Source: Bacteroidota bacterium (GTDB lineage Bacteria; Bacteroidota; Bacteroidia; Cytophagales; Cyclobacteriaceae). Taken from it: a stretch of 5,770 nucleotides of DNA. Positions 1-5,448 of this stretch are shown here, in pieces. The stretch covers positions 1 to 5,770 of the forward strand of contig QGUY01000253.1 in the NCBI GenBank assembly GCA_003242315.1, read 5' to 3'. How positions within the stretch are numbered: the stretch's first letter is position 1; every line of letters starts with the position of its first letter. Both the position numbers and the translations under genes were made by a program. The notes beneath the pieces are model-generated. The model was not told where the DNA came from. It ran no database searches and saw only the letters and a program-made list of their open reading frames with translations.

Positions 1-401
1 TCCTGAAAGCGCGGATGAAGTTTCTTCATCGGTACTTCAAGACTGATGAATTCATATATATACTGTCCGATCTCCAGCTGGGCTGTGTCCCGTCGAATGT
101 TTACGATCTCGTCGGTAAGCTCCTCGTCGAGGTCACCGTACTTGAAAATGACATCCTTATGCAGGTCGATCGGATAGTCAAAGGGTTCCAGGCTTCGGTC
201 GCATATCAGCGTTGCCTTGCCATGGATGTCAAACCCCGCGGTGATCATGGTTTCGGTCTTGTCCAGAACCACGTCGGCGTGAAACGAGCCGCCCGACACC
301 AGGTCCTGACCGTACTGGCTGAAAAACGCATCGTCAATCTCATACCGAAACGTATGAACGTCGTTGCTCAGCCCTGCAATATTGACACGAAAGCCCCCCA
401 C
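1..401 (-). CDS. DUF177/YceD family protein, partial (C-terminus beyond left edge)
   Basis: The reverse strand is open from a GTG at 401 down to the window edge, giving 133 codons of a family that is usually about 170-180 residues. The protein starts MGGFRVNIAGLSNDVHTF and contains a two-part beta-rich pattern with LICDRSLEPFDYPIDL at about residues 65-80, an acidic stretch near 89-98 (GDLDEELTDE), and IPLxxLHP-like VPMKKLHPRF at 123-132. This arrangement is characteristic of DUF177/YceD proteins. Many members have CxRC in the central motif; here it is CDRS (C67, S70), so the second cysteine is absent. Family members are usually encoded just before rpmF (L32) and are linked to ribosome and 23S rRNA function in some bacteria and plastids. 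The downstream gene cannot be seen. The GTG start is chosen because the frame closes at an upstream TAA and the candidate promoter's expected start point lies about 23 bases ahead. A CTG three codons earlier is an alternative. Confidence 0.85.
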   Translation of the reverse strand, partial: MGGFRVNIAGLSNDVHTFRYEIDDAFFSQYGQDLVSGGSFHADVVLDKTETMITAGFDIHGKATLICDRSLEPFDYPIDLHKDVIFKYGDLDEELTDEIVNIRRDTAQLEIGQYIYEFISLEVPMKKLHPRFQ

Positions 402-429
402 AGTTGCCAGGGTTTTTGAAATAAGTCGG

Positions 430-460
430 CAAATTTAGCAGAAATACGAAGAAAACTAAA
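430..460 (-). promoter_or_regulatory. Candidate Bacteroidota-type promoter for the DUF177 gene
   Basis: Reading the minus strand, TAAATTTG (437 to 430) matches the Bacteroidota -7 consensus TAnnTTTG exactly. TTTA (460 to 457) lies 19 bases upstream and matches three of four bases of the -33 TTTG. The expected transcription start is near 424, leaving a leader of about 23 bases before the GTG at 401. The -33 box overlaps the T-tract of the preceding gene's terminator, so the two transcription units are packed end to end. Assigned from sequence only. Confidence 0.55.
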
Positions 461-483
461 AAAAGAACCCAAAATATGGGTTC
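458..483 (-). terminator. Intrinsic terminator of the TerB-like gene
   Basis: On the minus strand a 7-bp perfect stem, GAACCCA / TGGGTTC (483-477 with 471-465), encloses a 5-base loop and is followed at once by seven T residues (464-458). It begins seven bases after the TAG of the TerB-like gene. This is a standard Rho-independent terminator, and it separates that gene from the DUF177 gene downstream. Confidence 0.85.
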
Positions 484-490
484 GGGCGTG

Positions 491-877
491 CTACATGTAC
501 TCGGTCAGGGCTACCTCACGGAATTCCTCTCTTGATTTTTTGCCGAAATTCTCGATGAAGAAATCGATTACGCCCTTTTTGAATCCGAGTTTGATGGCAA
601 TGTTCTTGCAGAAAATGATCTCGCTTTCGAATACATTGTGGTCTGCGAAGACCAGTTCAATGCTTGACATGAGGTATTCGAACTTCTGATCCGGGGAAAG
701 GGCGCCCAGGGAATCGATGGGCTCGGGGTTTCGGATCAGGTCAGTAACCGTTTCTTCGGGAAACTTCCGGTCCCGGGCGATCTTAAAGATCATTTCCCGC
801 TCGATTTTGGCAAAATGCTTGTCCGCCTCGGCTAGTTGAATAAGGATATTTAGCTGCTTTTTGGTGACAATGTCCAT
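491..877 (-). CDS. TerB-like / DjlA-N-type helical domain protein, 128 aa
   Basis: A small acidic, all-helical protein with no signal peptide or membrane segment. It carries two copies of the ADx-acidic pattern that marks the TerB (tellurite-resistance TerB / DjlA N-terminal) fold: LAEADKHFAKIEREMIFKIA at residues 15-34 (D19, E26, E28), and FADHNVFESEIIFCKNIA at 77-94 (D79, E84, E86) followed by LGF. In the family these acidic residues lie around a possible metal-binding site and the helices form a compact bundle. Stand-alone TerB-like proteins of this size are widespread and mostly uncharacterised, so tellurite resistance should not be assumed. The gene lies 104 bp after pdxA on the same strand and ends in its own terminator. 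TATATTAG (907 to 900, minus) is one base from the -7 consensus and could start a short leader, though no good -33 box is seen. Family call fairly sure, function unknown. Confidence 0.75.
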   Translation of the reverse strand: MDIVTKKQLNILIQLAEADKHFAKIEREMIFKIARDRKFPEETVTDLIRNPEPIDSLGALSPDQKFEYLMSSIELVFADHNVFESEIIFCKNIAIKLGFKKGVIDFFIENFGKKSREEFREVALTEYM

Positions 878-981
878 TGCTCAACGGTACAATAATGTTC
901 TAATATATTGAATTCTCATCACGGGATGGCCAATGGCAGGCAAAACGCCATTTTACGCAACCAATTAAGCAATTTTCTCCT

Positions 982-2004
982 TTAAGGGAACCCATTTCTC
1001 CGGGCAAGAATGTCAACGGCCTGAAATATCGCCTGTCGGAGTGAACCCTCGTCTGCCTGATTCTTCCCGGCGATGGGATACGCTGTACCATGATCCGGCG
1101 AAGTGCGAACTATCGGTAGTCCGGCTGTAAAGTTAACACCTGTGTCGAAGCTGATCACCTTGAAGGGGATTAATCCCTGGTCGTGATACATGGCCATGAC
1201 GCCATCAAATTTTCGAACGGATCCTGATCCGAAAAATCCATCCGCCGGGAACGGACCCTGCACAAGCTTGCCTTTATTTTTCAGGTCGATGACTACGGGC
1301 CTGATAATTTCTTCTTCTTCCTTTCCCATCAGCCCGCCGTCGCCGGCATGTGGGTTAAGTCCCAGGACGGCAATCCTGGGTTTCGTGATCCCGAAGTCGC
1401 GAATCAGCGACTGTTCCAGCAACGCGAGTTTCGCCTGAAGACGCTCACGTGTAATTAGGGGAGCGACCTCCGAAACCGGCACATGCACGGTGACGAGCCC
1501 CACACGAAGCGTCTCGCTCACCATGAGCATAAGGCTGTCGCCTGCGCCAAAGAACTGAGTGATAAATTCAGTGTGTCCGGCAAAGGGGAACTCATCGCTG
1601 CTGATGGTTTTCTTGTCGATCGGCCCCGTCACCAATGCGTCGATAACACCCGCCTTCAGGTCTTCGCATGCGCGACGGATTGCCTTCAGTGCGGCCTTAC
1701 CCGCGTCCGGCGAGGGTCGACCCGGTGTGACTTCAATCTGCTCGTCCCAACAGTTTATGACGTTGATATTTTTGACAGCGATGTTGCCGCCCTCTTTCAC
1801 CTGGTTATAGCTGAACTCCTGAAGTCCGAGCAATTTCTTATAGTGCGATAGCACGCGGCCATTGCCGTAAATGACGGGCGTGAGCATGCCCAGCATACGC
1901 GCATCAGCCAACGCTTTCATAATCACCTCAGGGCCGACCCCGTTGATGTCGCCAATCGTAATTCCTATCCGGGGCCGTTCATGTGGTCTTGAGGTTGGAG
2001 ACAT
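982..2004 (-). CDS. pdxA: 4-hydroxythreonine-4-phosphate dehydrogenase PdxA
   Basis: PdxA oxidises 4-phosphohydroxy-L-threonine with NAD(P)+ to a product that decarboxylates to 3-amino-2-oxopropyl phosphate, the substrate PdxJ uses to make pyridoxine 5'-phosphate. It is a cytoplasmic, metal-dependent homodimer. From the ATG at 2004 the protein has 340 residues, close to the family's usual 330. Visible motifs are RIGITIGDINGVGPEV (about 12-27), GPIDKKT (127-133), AGHTEF (142-147), VTVHVPVSEV with H174, LNPHAGDGG with H219, MYHDQGLIPFK with H274, and SPDHGTAYPIAGKNQADEGS near the C-terminus. H174, H219 and H274 correspond to the three metal-ligand histidines of the E. coli enzyme. The frame extends to a TTG at 2043 (353 aa), but those 13 residues look unlike family sequence and lie on top of the candidate -7 element, so 2004 is preferred. 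No terminator is obvious after the stop, so read-through into the TerB-like gene is possible. Confidence 0.95.
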   Translation of the reverse strand: MSPTSRPHERPRIGITIGDINGVGPEVIMKALADARMLGMLTPVIYGNGRVLSHYKKLLGLQEFSYNQVKEGGNIAVKNINVINCWDEQIEVTPGRPSPDAGKAALKAIRRACEDLKAGVIDALVTGPIDKKTISSDEFPFAGHTEFITQFFGAGDSLMLMVSETLRVGLVTVHVPVSEVAPLITRERLQAKLALLEQSLIRDFGITKPRIAVLGLNPHAGDGGLMGKEEEEIIRPVVIDLKNKGKLVQGPFPADGFFGSGSVRKFDGVMAMYHDQGLIPFKVISFDTGVNFTAGLPIVRTSPDHGTAYPIAGKNQADEGSLRQAIFQAVDILARRNGFP

Positions 2005-2014
2005 TCGTTCGTTG

Positions 2015-2047
2015 TTTGTTACGCGATATAGCAAAAATATCAATTTG
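2015..2047 (+). promoter_or_regulatory. Candidate promoter for rsmA-mgtE
   Basis: TTTG at 2015-2018 and TCAATTTG at 2040-2047 are separated by 21 bases. The second element is one base off TAnnTTTG (C for A). Its position immediately abuts the pdxA -7 element on the other strand. A start point near 2053 would give a leader of about 65 bases before the rsmA ATG. Plausible but not strong. Confidence 0.35.
2032..2039 (-). promoter_or_regulatory. Candidate -7 element of the pdxA promoter
   Basis: The minus strand reads TATTTTTG here, an exact match to the Bacteroidota -7 consensus TAnnTTTG. The expected start point near 2026 would give a leader of about 22 bases to the ATG at 2004, much like the leader inferred for the DUF177 gene. 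No convincing TTTG is seen 19-21 bases upstream, so the call rests on the -7 match and position. Confidence 0.45.
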
Positions 2048-2117
2048 TTCCTCGTAGATTGCCACGTTCGTCAACGCACGGAGCGATTCATTCAGGAAGC
2101 AATGACAAAAGAGACCG

Positions 2118-2897
2118 ATGGTCCGTCCGAAGAAATCATTGGGTCAGCATTTTCTGCGCGACGACAACATCGCGCGAAAGATCGTTCATTCGCTCCGCAT
2201 CAATCCGCCTGCTACCGTCCTGGAGGTTGGCGCAGGCACCGGTGTTCTTACACGCCACCTGCTTGAACTGCCCGGTGTCGAACTGTACGTAATTGAGATT
2301 GACCGCGAGTCAATAGCGTTCCTTCGCGAACATTATCCCGCGCTGGGCGCCCGGCTCATCGAGGGCGACTTTCTAAAAGCAGACCTCGACGCGCTGGTAC
2401 CGGGACCGTTTTCCATCATTGGTAACTTCCCATACAACATCTCATCGCAGATTTTCTTCAAGGTGCTGGAACATCGCGACCGCGTGGGCGAAGTCGTCGG
2501 CATGGTACAGCGCGAAGTGGCCGAACGCATTGCTGCACCACACGGGAGCAGGACCTATGGGATACTCAGTGTGTTGTTACAAACGTTCTATGATGTGGAG
2601 GTGCTGTTCAGGGTTTCCCCCGGTGTCTTCGTGCCTCCACCAAAGGTTACATCAGCGGTTGTACGGCTCACACGCAACGGTCGCGCCACCCTGGAATGCG
2701 ACGAACAACGCTTCGTGAAGGTCGTAAAACAGGCGTTCAATAACCGGAGGAAAACATTGCGCAACGCACTAAAAAACCTAAATTTGCCCGCTGAAATTTC
2801 CTCGCTTCCGCTGCTGGACCTCAGGGCAGAACAGCTTTCGGCAGAGCAATTTATTCAACTCACCTTACTCATGGAACATCGTCATGGCGGTCATTGA
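2118..2897 (+). CDS. rsmA: 16S rRNA (A1518/A1519-N6)-dimethyltransferase RsmA (KsgA)
   Basis: RsmA/KsgA uses S-adenosylmethionine to dimethylate two adjacent adenines in helix 45 at the 3' end of 16S rRNA, a late check on 30S subunit maturation in the cytoplasm. The 259-residue product has the family signature KKSLGQHFLRD (5-15), Rossmann motif I LEVGAGTGVLT (35-45), the acidic end of strand 2 at VIEID (58-62), IEGDFLKAD (81-89), the catalytic NFPYNISSQIF (103-113; usually NLPY, here F104), MVQREVAERI (129-138), FVPPPKVTSAVV (171-182), and the C-terminal QAFNNRRKTLRNALKNL (205-221). Length is typical. The ATG at 2118 places KKSLGQHF at the usual distance from the N-terminus; only a weak purine run (AAAAGAGA) precedes it. 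The gene is transcribed divergently from pdxA, and its last 14 bases overlap the start of mgtE, so the two are probably co-transcribed. Confidence 0.97.
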   Translation: MVRPKKSLGQHFLRDDNIARKIVHSLRINPPATVLEVGAGTGVLTRHLLELPGVELYVIEIDRESIAFLREHYPALGARLIEGDFLKADLDALVPGPFSIIGNFPYNISSQIFFKVLEHRDRVGEVVGMVQREVAERIAAPHGSRTYGILSVLLQTFYDVEVLFRVSPGVFVPPPKVTSAVVRLTRNGRATLECDEQRFVKVVKQAFNNRRKTLRNALKNLNLPAEISSLPLLDLRAEQLSAEQFIQLTLLMEHRHGGH

Positions 2898-4236
2898 GTT
2901 TGAATTAACGAAGGAGTTCCGCGACAGATTCCAGGAGGCTCTCGACCAGCGCGACGATCAGTTCATTCGTGCTACCCTCGAAGACGTCAAAGCAGCAGAC
3001 GTTTCATCGCTCCTGTACGAGTTCAATTCTGAGGAATCTAAATACGTGATGGATCTCCTGCCCATCGAAAGGCAGGCGGAGATCATCAACGACCTGGACG
3101 AGGATACGCGACGGGAGTTTCTCAAGATTTACAATTCCTCAGAGATTGCGGCCTTCGTAAACCTGCTGGACTCTGACGACGCCGCTGACATCATCAACGA
3201 ACTTCCTATCCAACAGCGCGAGGAAGTGTTGTCCGGCCTGGACACGGAGCTTCGCATCCAGGTTACCGAACTTCTCCGGTATGAGGATAATGTCGCAGGT
3301 GGATTGATGGCAAAGGAGCTCATCAAGGCCCGCGCTGACTGGACCGTTGTGCAATGCATTGAGGAGATTCGTAAACAGGCGGAAAAGGTCACCACCTTCT
3401 ACACGGTGTACGTCGTTGACAACTTTAACCGCTTGCTGGGACGCGTACCTATTCAGGACCTCATTGTTTCTGATGCCAATAAACTCGTTGCCGATATATA
3501 CGAGGAGGATATCGTTCGCGTGACGACTTCAACCGATGTGCGTGAAGTGGCTGAGATCATGCGGCGGTATGACCTTGAATCCGTACCGGTCGTGAACGTA
3601 CAGGGTCAACTGGTTGGACGCATCACCATTGACGACATCGTCGACGTGATTACAGAACTCGCGGAAGAAGAACGCCAGATGATGGCCGGTATCAGCGAGG
3701 ACGTGGAGGAAGACGACAGCGTCTGGCGCAATGCGCGTGCCCGTTTGCCCTGGCTGCTCATCGGTATCCTTGGCGGTATCCTCAGTGCACGCATCATGGG
3801 AGTCTTTGAAGACGAGCTGGCGCGTATTACAGCCATCGCATTCTTTATCCCCCTCATCCAGGCTACCGGCGGCAATGTGGGAATACAAAGCTCTTCAATC
3901 GTCGTGCAGACACTCGCCAATCCTGGATTCGTTGACGAAGGGATATGGAAACGCTTGCTGAAAGTTTTCCTCGTAGCGTTGCTAAACGCCCTTTTCCTGA
4001 GTGTGATCGTTTACGGTCTCAATGTGCTGTTCGATGGTGAGCCCCGGCTGTCCCGCGTGGTGTCTATCGCGCTCTTTAGCGTTGTGATCTTTGCTTCTCT
4101 CATCGGTACGATCACCCCGCTCATCCTCAACCGGATGGGCTTCAACCCGGCGCTTGCGTCGGGTCCTTTCATCACCACAATGAACGATCTTCTTGGTTTG
4201 GGAATCTATTTTTCAATCGTGCACTTGCTTCTCTGA
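2884..4236 (+). CDS. mgtE: Magnesium transporter/channel MgtE
   Basis: MgtE is a dimeric Mg2+-selective inner-membrane channel gated by Mg2+ bound to its cytoplasmic domains. The 450-residue product has the full layout. An acidic helical N domain (about 30-135) is followed by the junction YEDNVAGGLM (133-142), two CBS domains (about 137-196 and 200-260, with VPVVNVQGQLVGRITIDDIV at 235-254), and an acidic connecting helix (EEERQMM, then DVEEDD). Five membrane helices follow, near 287-305, 313-345, 357-383, 390-415 and 424-448. Conserved pore-region sequences include ATGGNVGIQSS (327-337) and FNPALASGPFITTMND (420-435); D435 appears to match the selectivity-filter aspartate of Thermus MgtE. 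The start overlaps the end of rsmA in another frame with no strong ribosome-binding site, which favours translational coupling. No M-box-type Mg2+ leader can be present directly upstream, because that DNA is rsmA coding sequence. Confidence 0.96.
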   Translation: MAVIEFELTKEFRDRFQEALDQRDDQFIRATLEDVKAADVSSLLYEFNSEESKYVMDLLPIERQAEIINDLDEDTRREFLKIYNSSEIAAFVNLLDSDDAADIINELPIQQREEVLSGLDTELRIQVTELLRYEDNVAGGLMAKELIKARADWTVVQCIEEIRKQAEKVTTFYTVYVVDNFNRLLGRVPIQDLIVSDANKLVADIYEEDIVRVTTSTDVREVAEIMRRYDLESVPVVNVQGQLVGRITIDDIVDVITELAEEERQMMAGISEDVEEDDSVWRNARARLPWLLIGILGGILSARIMGVFEDELARITAIAFFIPLIQATGGNVGIQSSSIVVQTLANPGFVDEGIWKRLLKVFLVALLNALFLSVIVYGLNVLFDGEPRLSRVVSIALFSVVIFASLIGTITPLILNRMGFNPALASGPFITTMNDLLGLGIYFSIVHLLL

Positions 4237-4495
4237 ACGGGAAAAGTCGGTGTGCATGTAAGGTTCTGATTTTGCCATGTACTACGGGCGGGGATTCCGG
4301 ACCCGCAGGGGCCCCGTTTATGCATGCAACAACTACGCAATCGCCTGCAATACGGTAAAAAATTGTGTCTTCCGCCGGGGTGGAAAATTTTCCGGGATGT
4401 AAGATAAGGGAAATGAAGAACGAAATCGGTTTGTCTATTTAGGCGATTTTTACGCGTCCGTCGACTCTCCACGACACCGGCAATTCCGTACTCTG
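4237..4495 (+). other. 259-bp intergenic gap: no convincing gene, some GC-rich and palindromic structure
   Basis: No reading frame here looks protein-like. A GC-rich block at 4284-4317 can fold in alternative ways (GCGGG 4288-4292 with CCCGC 4302-4306, or ACGGG 4284-4288 with CCCGT 4313-4317). It is followed only by TTTA, so it is at best a poor terminator for mgtE. A perfect 12-base palindrome, GGAAAATTTTCC, lies at 4382-4393, and TGCATGCA occurs near 4320. A 9-codon frame (MKNEIGLSI, 4413-4442) follows a purine-rich AAGGGAA and could be a leader peptide or chance. I could not find a good TAnnTTTG promoter for the downstream pentapeptide gene, which may therefore use another sigma factor or read-through. 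Confidence 0.5.
4382..4393. repeat. Perfect 12-base palindrome GGAAAATTTTCC
   Basis: A self-complementary 12-mer about 100 bases upstream of the pentapeptide-protein start. Its symmetry does not extend further on either side. It could be an operator for a dimeric regulator, but no second copy or adjacent promoter supports this, and a chance origin is possible. Confidence 0.3.
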
Positions 4496-5341
4496 ATGCG
4501 CACTATTCCCCGGCGGCTGAAAAAGTTTAACGAAAGGCTTAATGCCATCGTAGAAAAGCCTTTGCTCACCTCAACGATCGTACTTGTGATCGTTGCCATC
4601 GTGGTGATCGGCCTGAGTTTGAAGTATTACCTCCGCGACTTTGATTCCTTCATCCAGCAGGTTCTTGCCGAAGCGCACGGCATGATCTTCGACATCGCGG
4701 TGATCGGTATTCTGATTTTCTGGCTGAACCAGAACGGGGAAAAGCGTCAACGTATTCGCACCTATCGCGATGAGATCGACGACTTCCGTTTGTGGGAGTC
4801 GGAAGAAGCTGCGTTCCGCACGGTAGGTAATATCAAGCGTCTCAACCGGCACAAGATTTACGAAATCAATCTCGTTAACTGTCACCTTCCGCGAACGAAT
4901 CTCAACTATGTCAAGCTGACGGGATCCAATCTTAATTCCGCGAACATTTCGCAGTCGTCGCTTATCGAGGCTGACCTGGAAGGTGCGCGTTTGAATCAGA
5001 CGAATTTTGAAAACTCAAATCTCAACCAGGCGAACCTGAAGGGCGCTTACGCCAGCGGCGCGAACTTCAAGGACGCGTTTCTCATCAAGGCTCGTTTCGA
5101 TGATGCCTTCCTGATCAAAGCCAATTTCCGGAACGCGTTCCTTATGGAGGCTAACCTGCGAAACGCCTACCTGATGGGTGCCGATTTCGAGAATGCCAGT
5201 TTGTACAAAGCAGACCTGCGGGGAGCCAAGGGCCTTAGCGTAGACCAGCTTGCCACGGCAAAAACCCTTTATCTTGCCAAATTCGACGATGAGGTCCTGG
5301 AACAGATCAAAACCAACCTCCCCGAGCTCGTGGGAGGGTGA
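4496..5341 (+). CDS. Membrane-anchored pentapeptide-repeat protein, 281 aa
   Basis: The N-terminus is basic (RRLKKFNERLN) and is followed by two hydrophobic helices at about residues 24-44 and 62-78. The next segment, GEKRQRIR (81-88), is again basic, so the positive-inside rule places both the N-terminus and the large C-terminal part in the cytoplasm. A charged linker (about 81-120, with YRDEIDDFRLWESEEAAFR and NIKRLNR) leads into 24 consecutive pentapeptides (124-243), whose centre residue is L, F or I in all but one (A186 in AYASG). Such repeats fold into a right-handed four-sided beta-helix with four units per turn, so about six turns are expected. The C-terminal cap LSVDQLATAKTLYLAKFD is typical of the family. 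Biochemical function is unknown; similar proteins are usually scaffolds or interaction surfaces. No Shine-Dalgarno is visible before the ATG. Qnr-type gyrase protection is not suggested, because Qnr proteins lack membrane anchors. Confidence 0.88.
   Translation: MRTIPRRLKKFNERLNAIVEKPLLTSTIVLVIVAIVVIGLSLKYYLRDFDSFIQQVLAEAHGMIFDIAVIGILIFWLNQNGEKRQRIRTYRDEIDDFRLWESEEAAFRTVGNIKRLNRHKIYEINLVNCHLPRTNLNYVKLTGSNLNSANISQSSLIEADLEGARLNQTNFENSNLNQANLKGAYASGANFKDAFLIKARFDDAFLIKANFRNAFLMEANLRNAYLMGADFENASLYKADLRGAKGLSVDQLATAKTLYLAKFDDEVLEQIKTNLPELVGG
5075..5224 (+). repeat. Five 30-bp coding repeats (ten-residue alternation) in the pentapeptide gene
   Basis: Residues 194-243 consist of five decapeptides in which an A-aromatic-L-x-x unit alternates with a polar A-x-F/L-x-x unit. 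The first type reads AFLIK, AFLIK, AFLME, AYLMG, ASLYK; the second reads ARFDD, ANFRN, ANLRN, ADFEN, ADLRG. Codons differ between copies, so the units are diverged rather than freshly duplicated. Confidence 0.8.
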
Positions 5342-5344
5342 GAT

Positions 5345-5376
5345 ATTGCTCCGGATAGAATAAACCGTTACCTTTG
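5345..5376 (+). promoter_or_regulatory. Candidate Bacteroidota-type promoter for greA
   Basis: TACCTTTG at 5369-5376 matches the -7 consensus TAnnTTTG exactly, and ATTG at 5345-5348 stands 20 bases upstream as a -33 element with three of four bases matching TTTG. The predicted start point is close to 5381-5383, at the first bases of the palindrome described next. The element begins only four bases after the stop codon of the pentapeptide gene. Confidence 0.55.
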
Positions 5377-5380
5377 TCAC

Positions 5381-5420
5381 AGACAACGGCTTCAGCGCTG
5401 AAGCCGTTGTCTCTTTTTTT
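5381..5420 (+). terminator. Perfect 32-base palindrome with T7 tract: terminator and/or greA leader hairpin
   Basis: Bases 5381-5396 are exactly complementary to 5397-5412. The RNA would form a stem of about 14 bp with a GCGC loop, followed by C and seven U residues (5414-5420). It lies 39 bases beyond the stop of the pentapeptide gene and is a textbook intrinsic terminator for it. On the minus strand there is no T-tract after the stem, so it acts in one direction only. Because a candidate promoter ends at 5376, the same hairpin may also form the 5' end of the greA transcript. Confidence 0.9.
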
Positions 5421-5439
5421 ACCGTGGGAGAAATAAAAT

Positions 5440-5443
5440 GAGG
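5440..5443 (+). promoter_or_regulatory. Ribosome-binding site GAGG of greA
   Basis: GAGG stands five bases ahead of the ATG at 5449, good Shine-Dalgarno spacing. It decides the start, since the earlier ATG at 5438 opens a frame of only four codons. Confidence 0.6.
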
Positions 5444-5448
5444 CATTT

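Noticed and set aside
15..419. Plus-strand frame of 134 codons at the left edge
   Set aside because: It is opposite the DUF177 coding sequence, which has clear family motifs; the plus-strand translation has no recognisable pattern.
491..877. Tellurite-resistance system
   Set aside because: Only one small TerB-fold protein is present; none of TerA, TerC, TerD, TerE or TerZ is in the window.
932..952. Hairpin AATGGC / GCCATT with a 9-base loop between pdxA and the TerB-like gene
   Set aside because: The stem is short and no T-tract follows on the minus strand, so it is not a convincing pdxA terminator.
900..1091. Minus-strand frame of 63 codons next to the end of pdxA
   Set aside because: Most of it overlaps the pdxA C-terminus in another frame, and its composition (many R, S, P, W) is typical of a shadow.
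2800..2883. Mg2+-sensing riboswitch ahead of mgtE
   Set aside because: The sequence directly upstream is rsmA coding sequence with normal codons, leaving no room for an M-box type leader.
4206..4472. Minus-strand frame of 88 codons across the gap after mgtE
   Set aside because: It is rich in R, C and H, resembles no family, overlaps the mgtE end on the opposite strand and has no promoter or ribosome-binding site.
4496..5341. Qnr-like quinolone resistance or McbG-type gyrase protection
   Set aside because: The protein has two N-terminal membrane helices and a charged linker not found in those soluble proteins; pentapeptide repeats alone do not imply gyrase binding.
5015..5446. Minus-strand frame of 143 codons opposite the pentapeptide gene
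   Set aside because: Its periodic sequence merely mirrors the repeats of the real gene, and it runs through the terminator palindrome.
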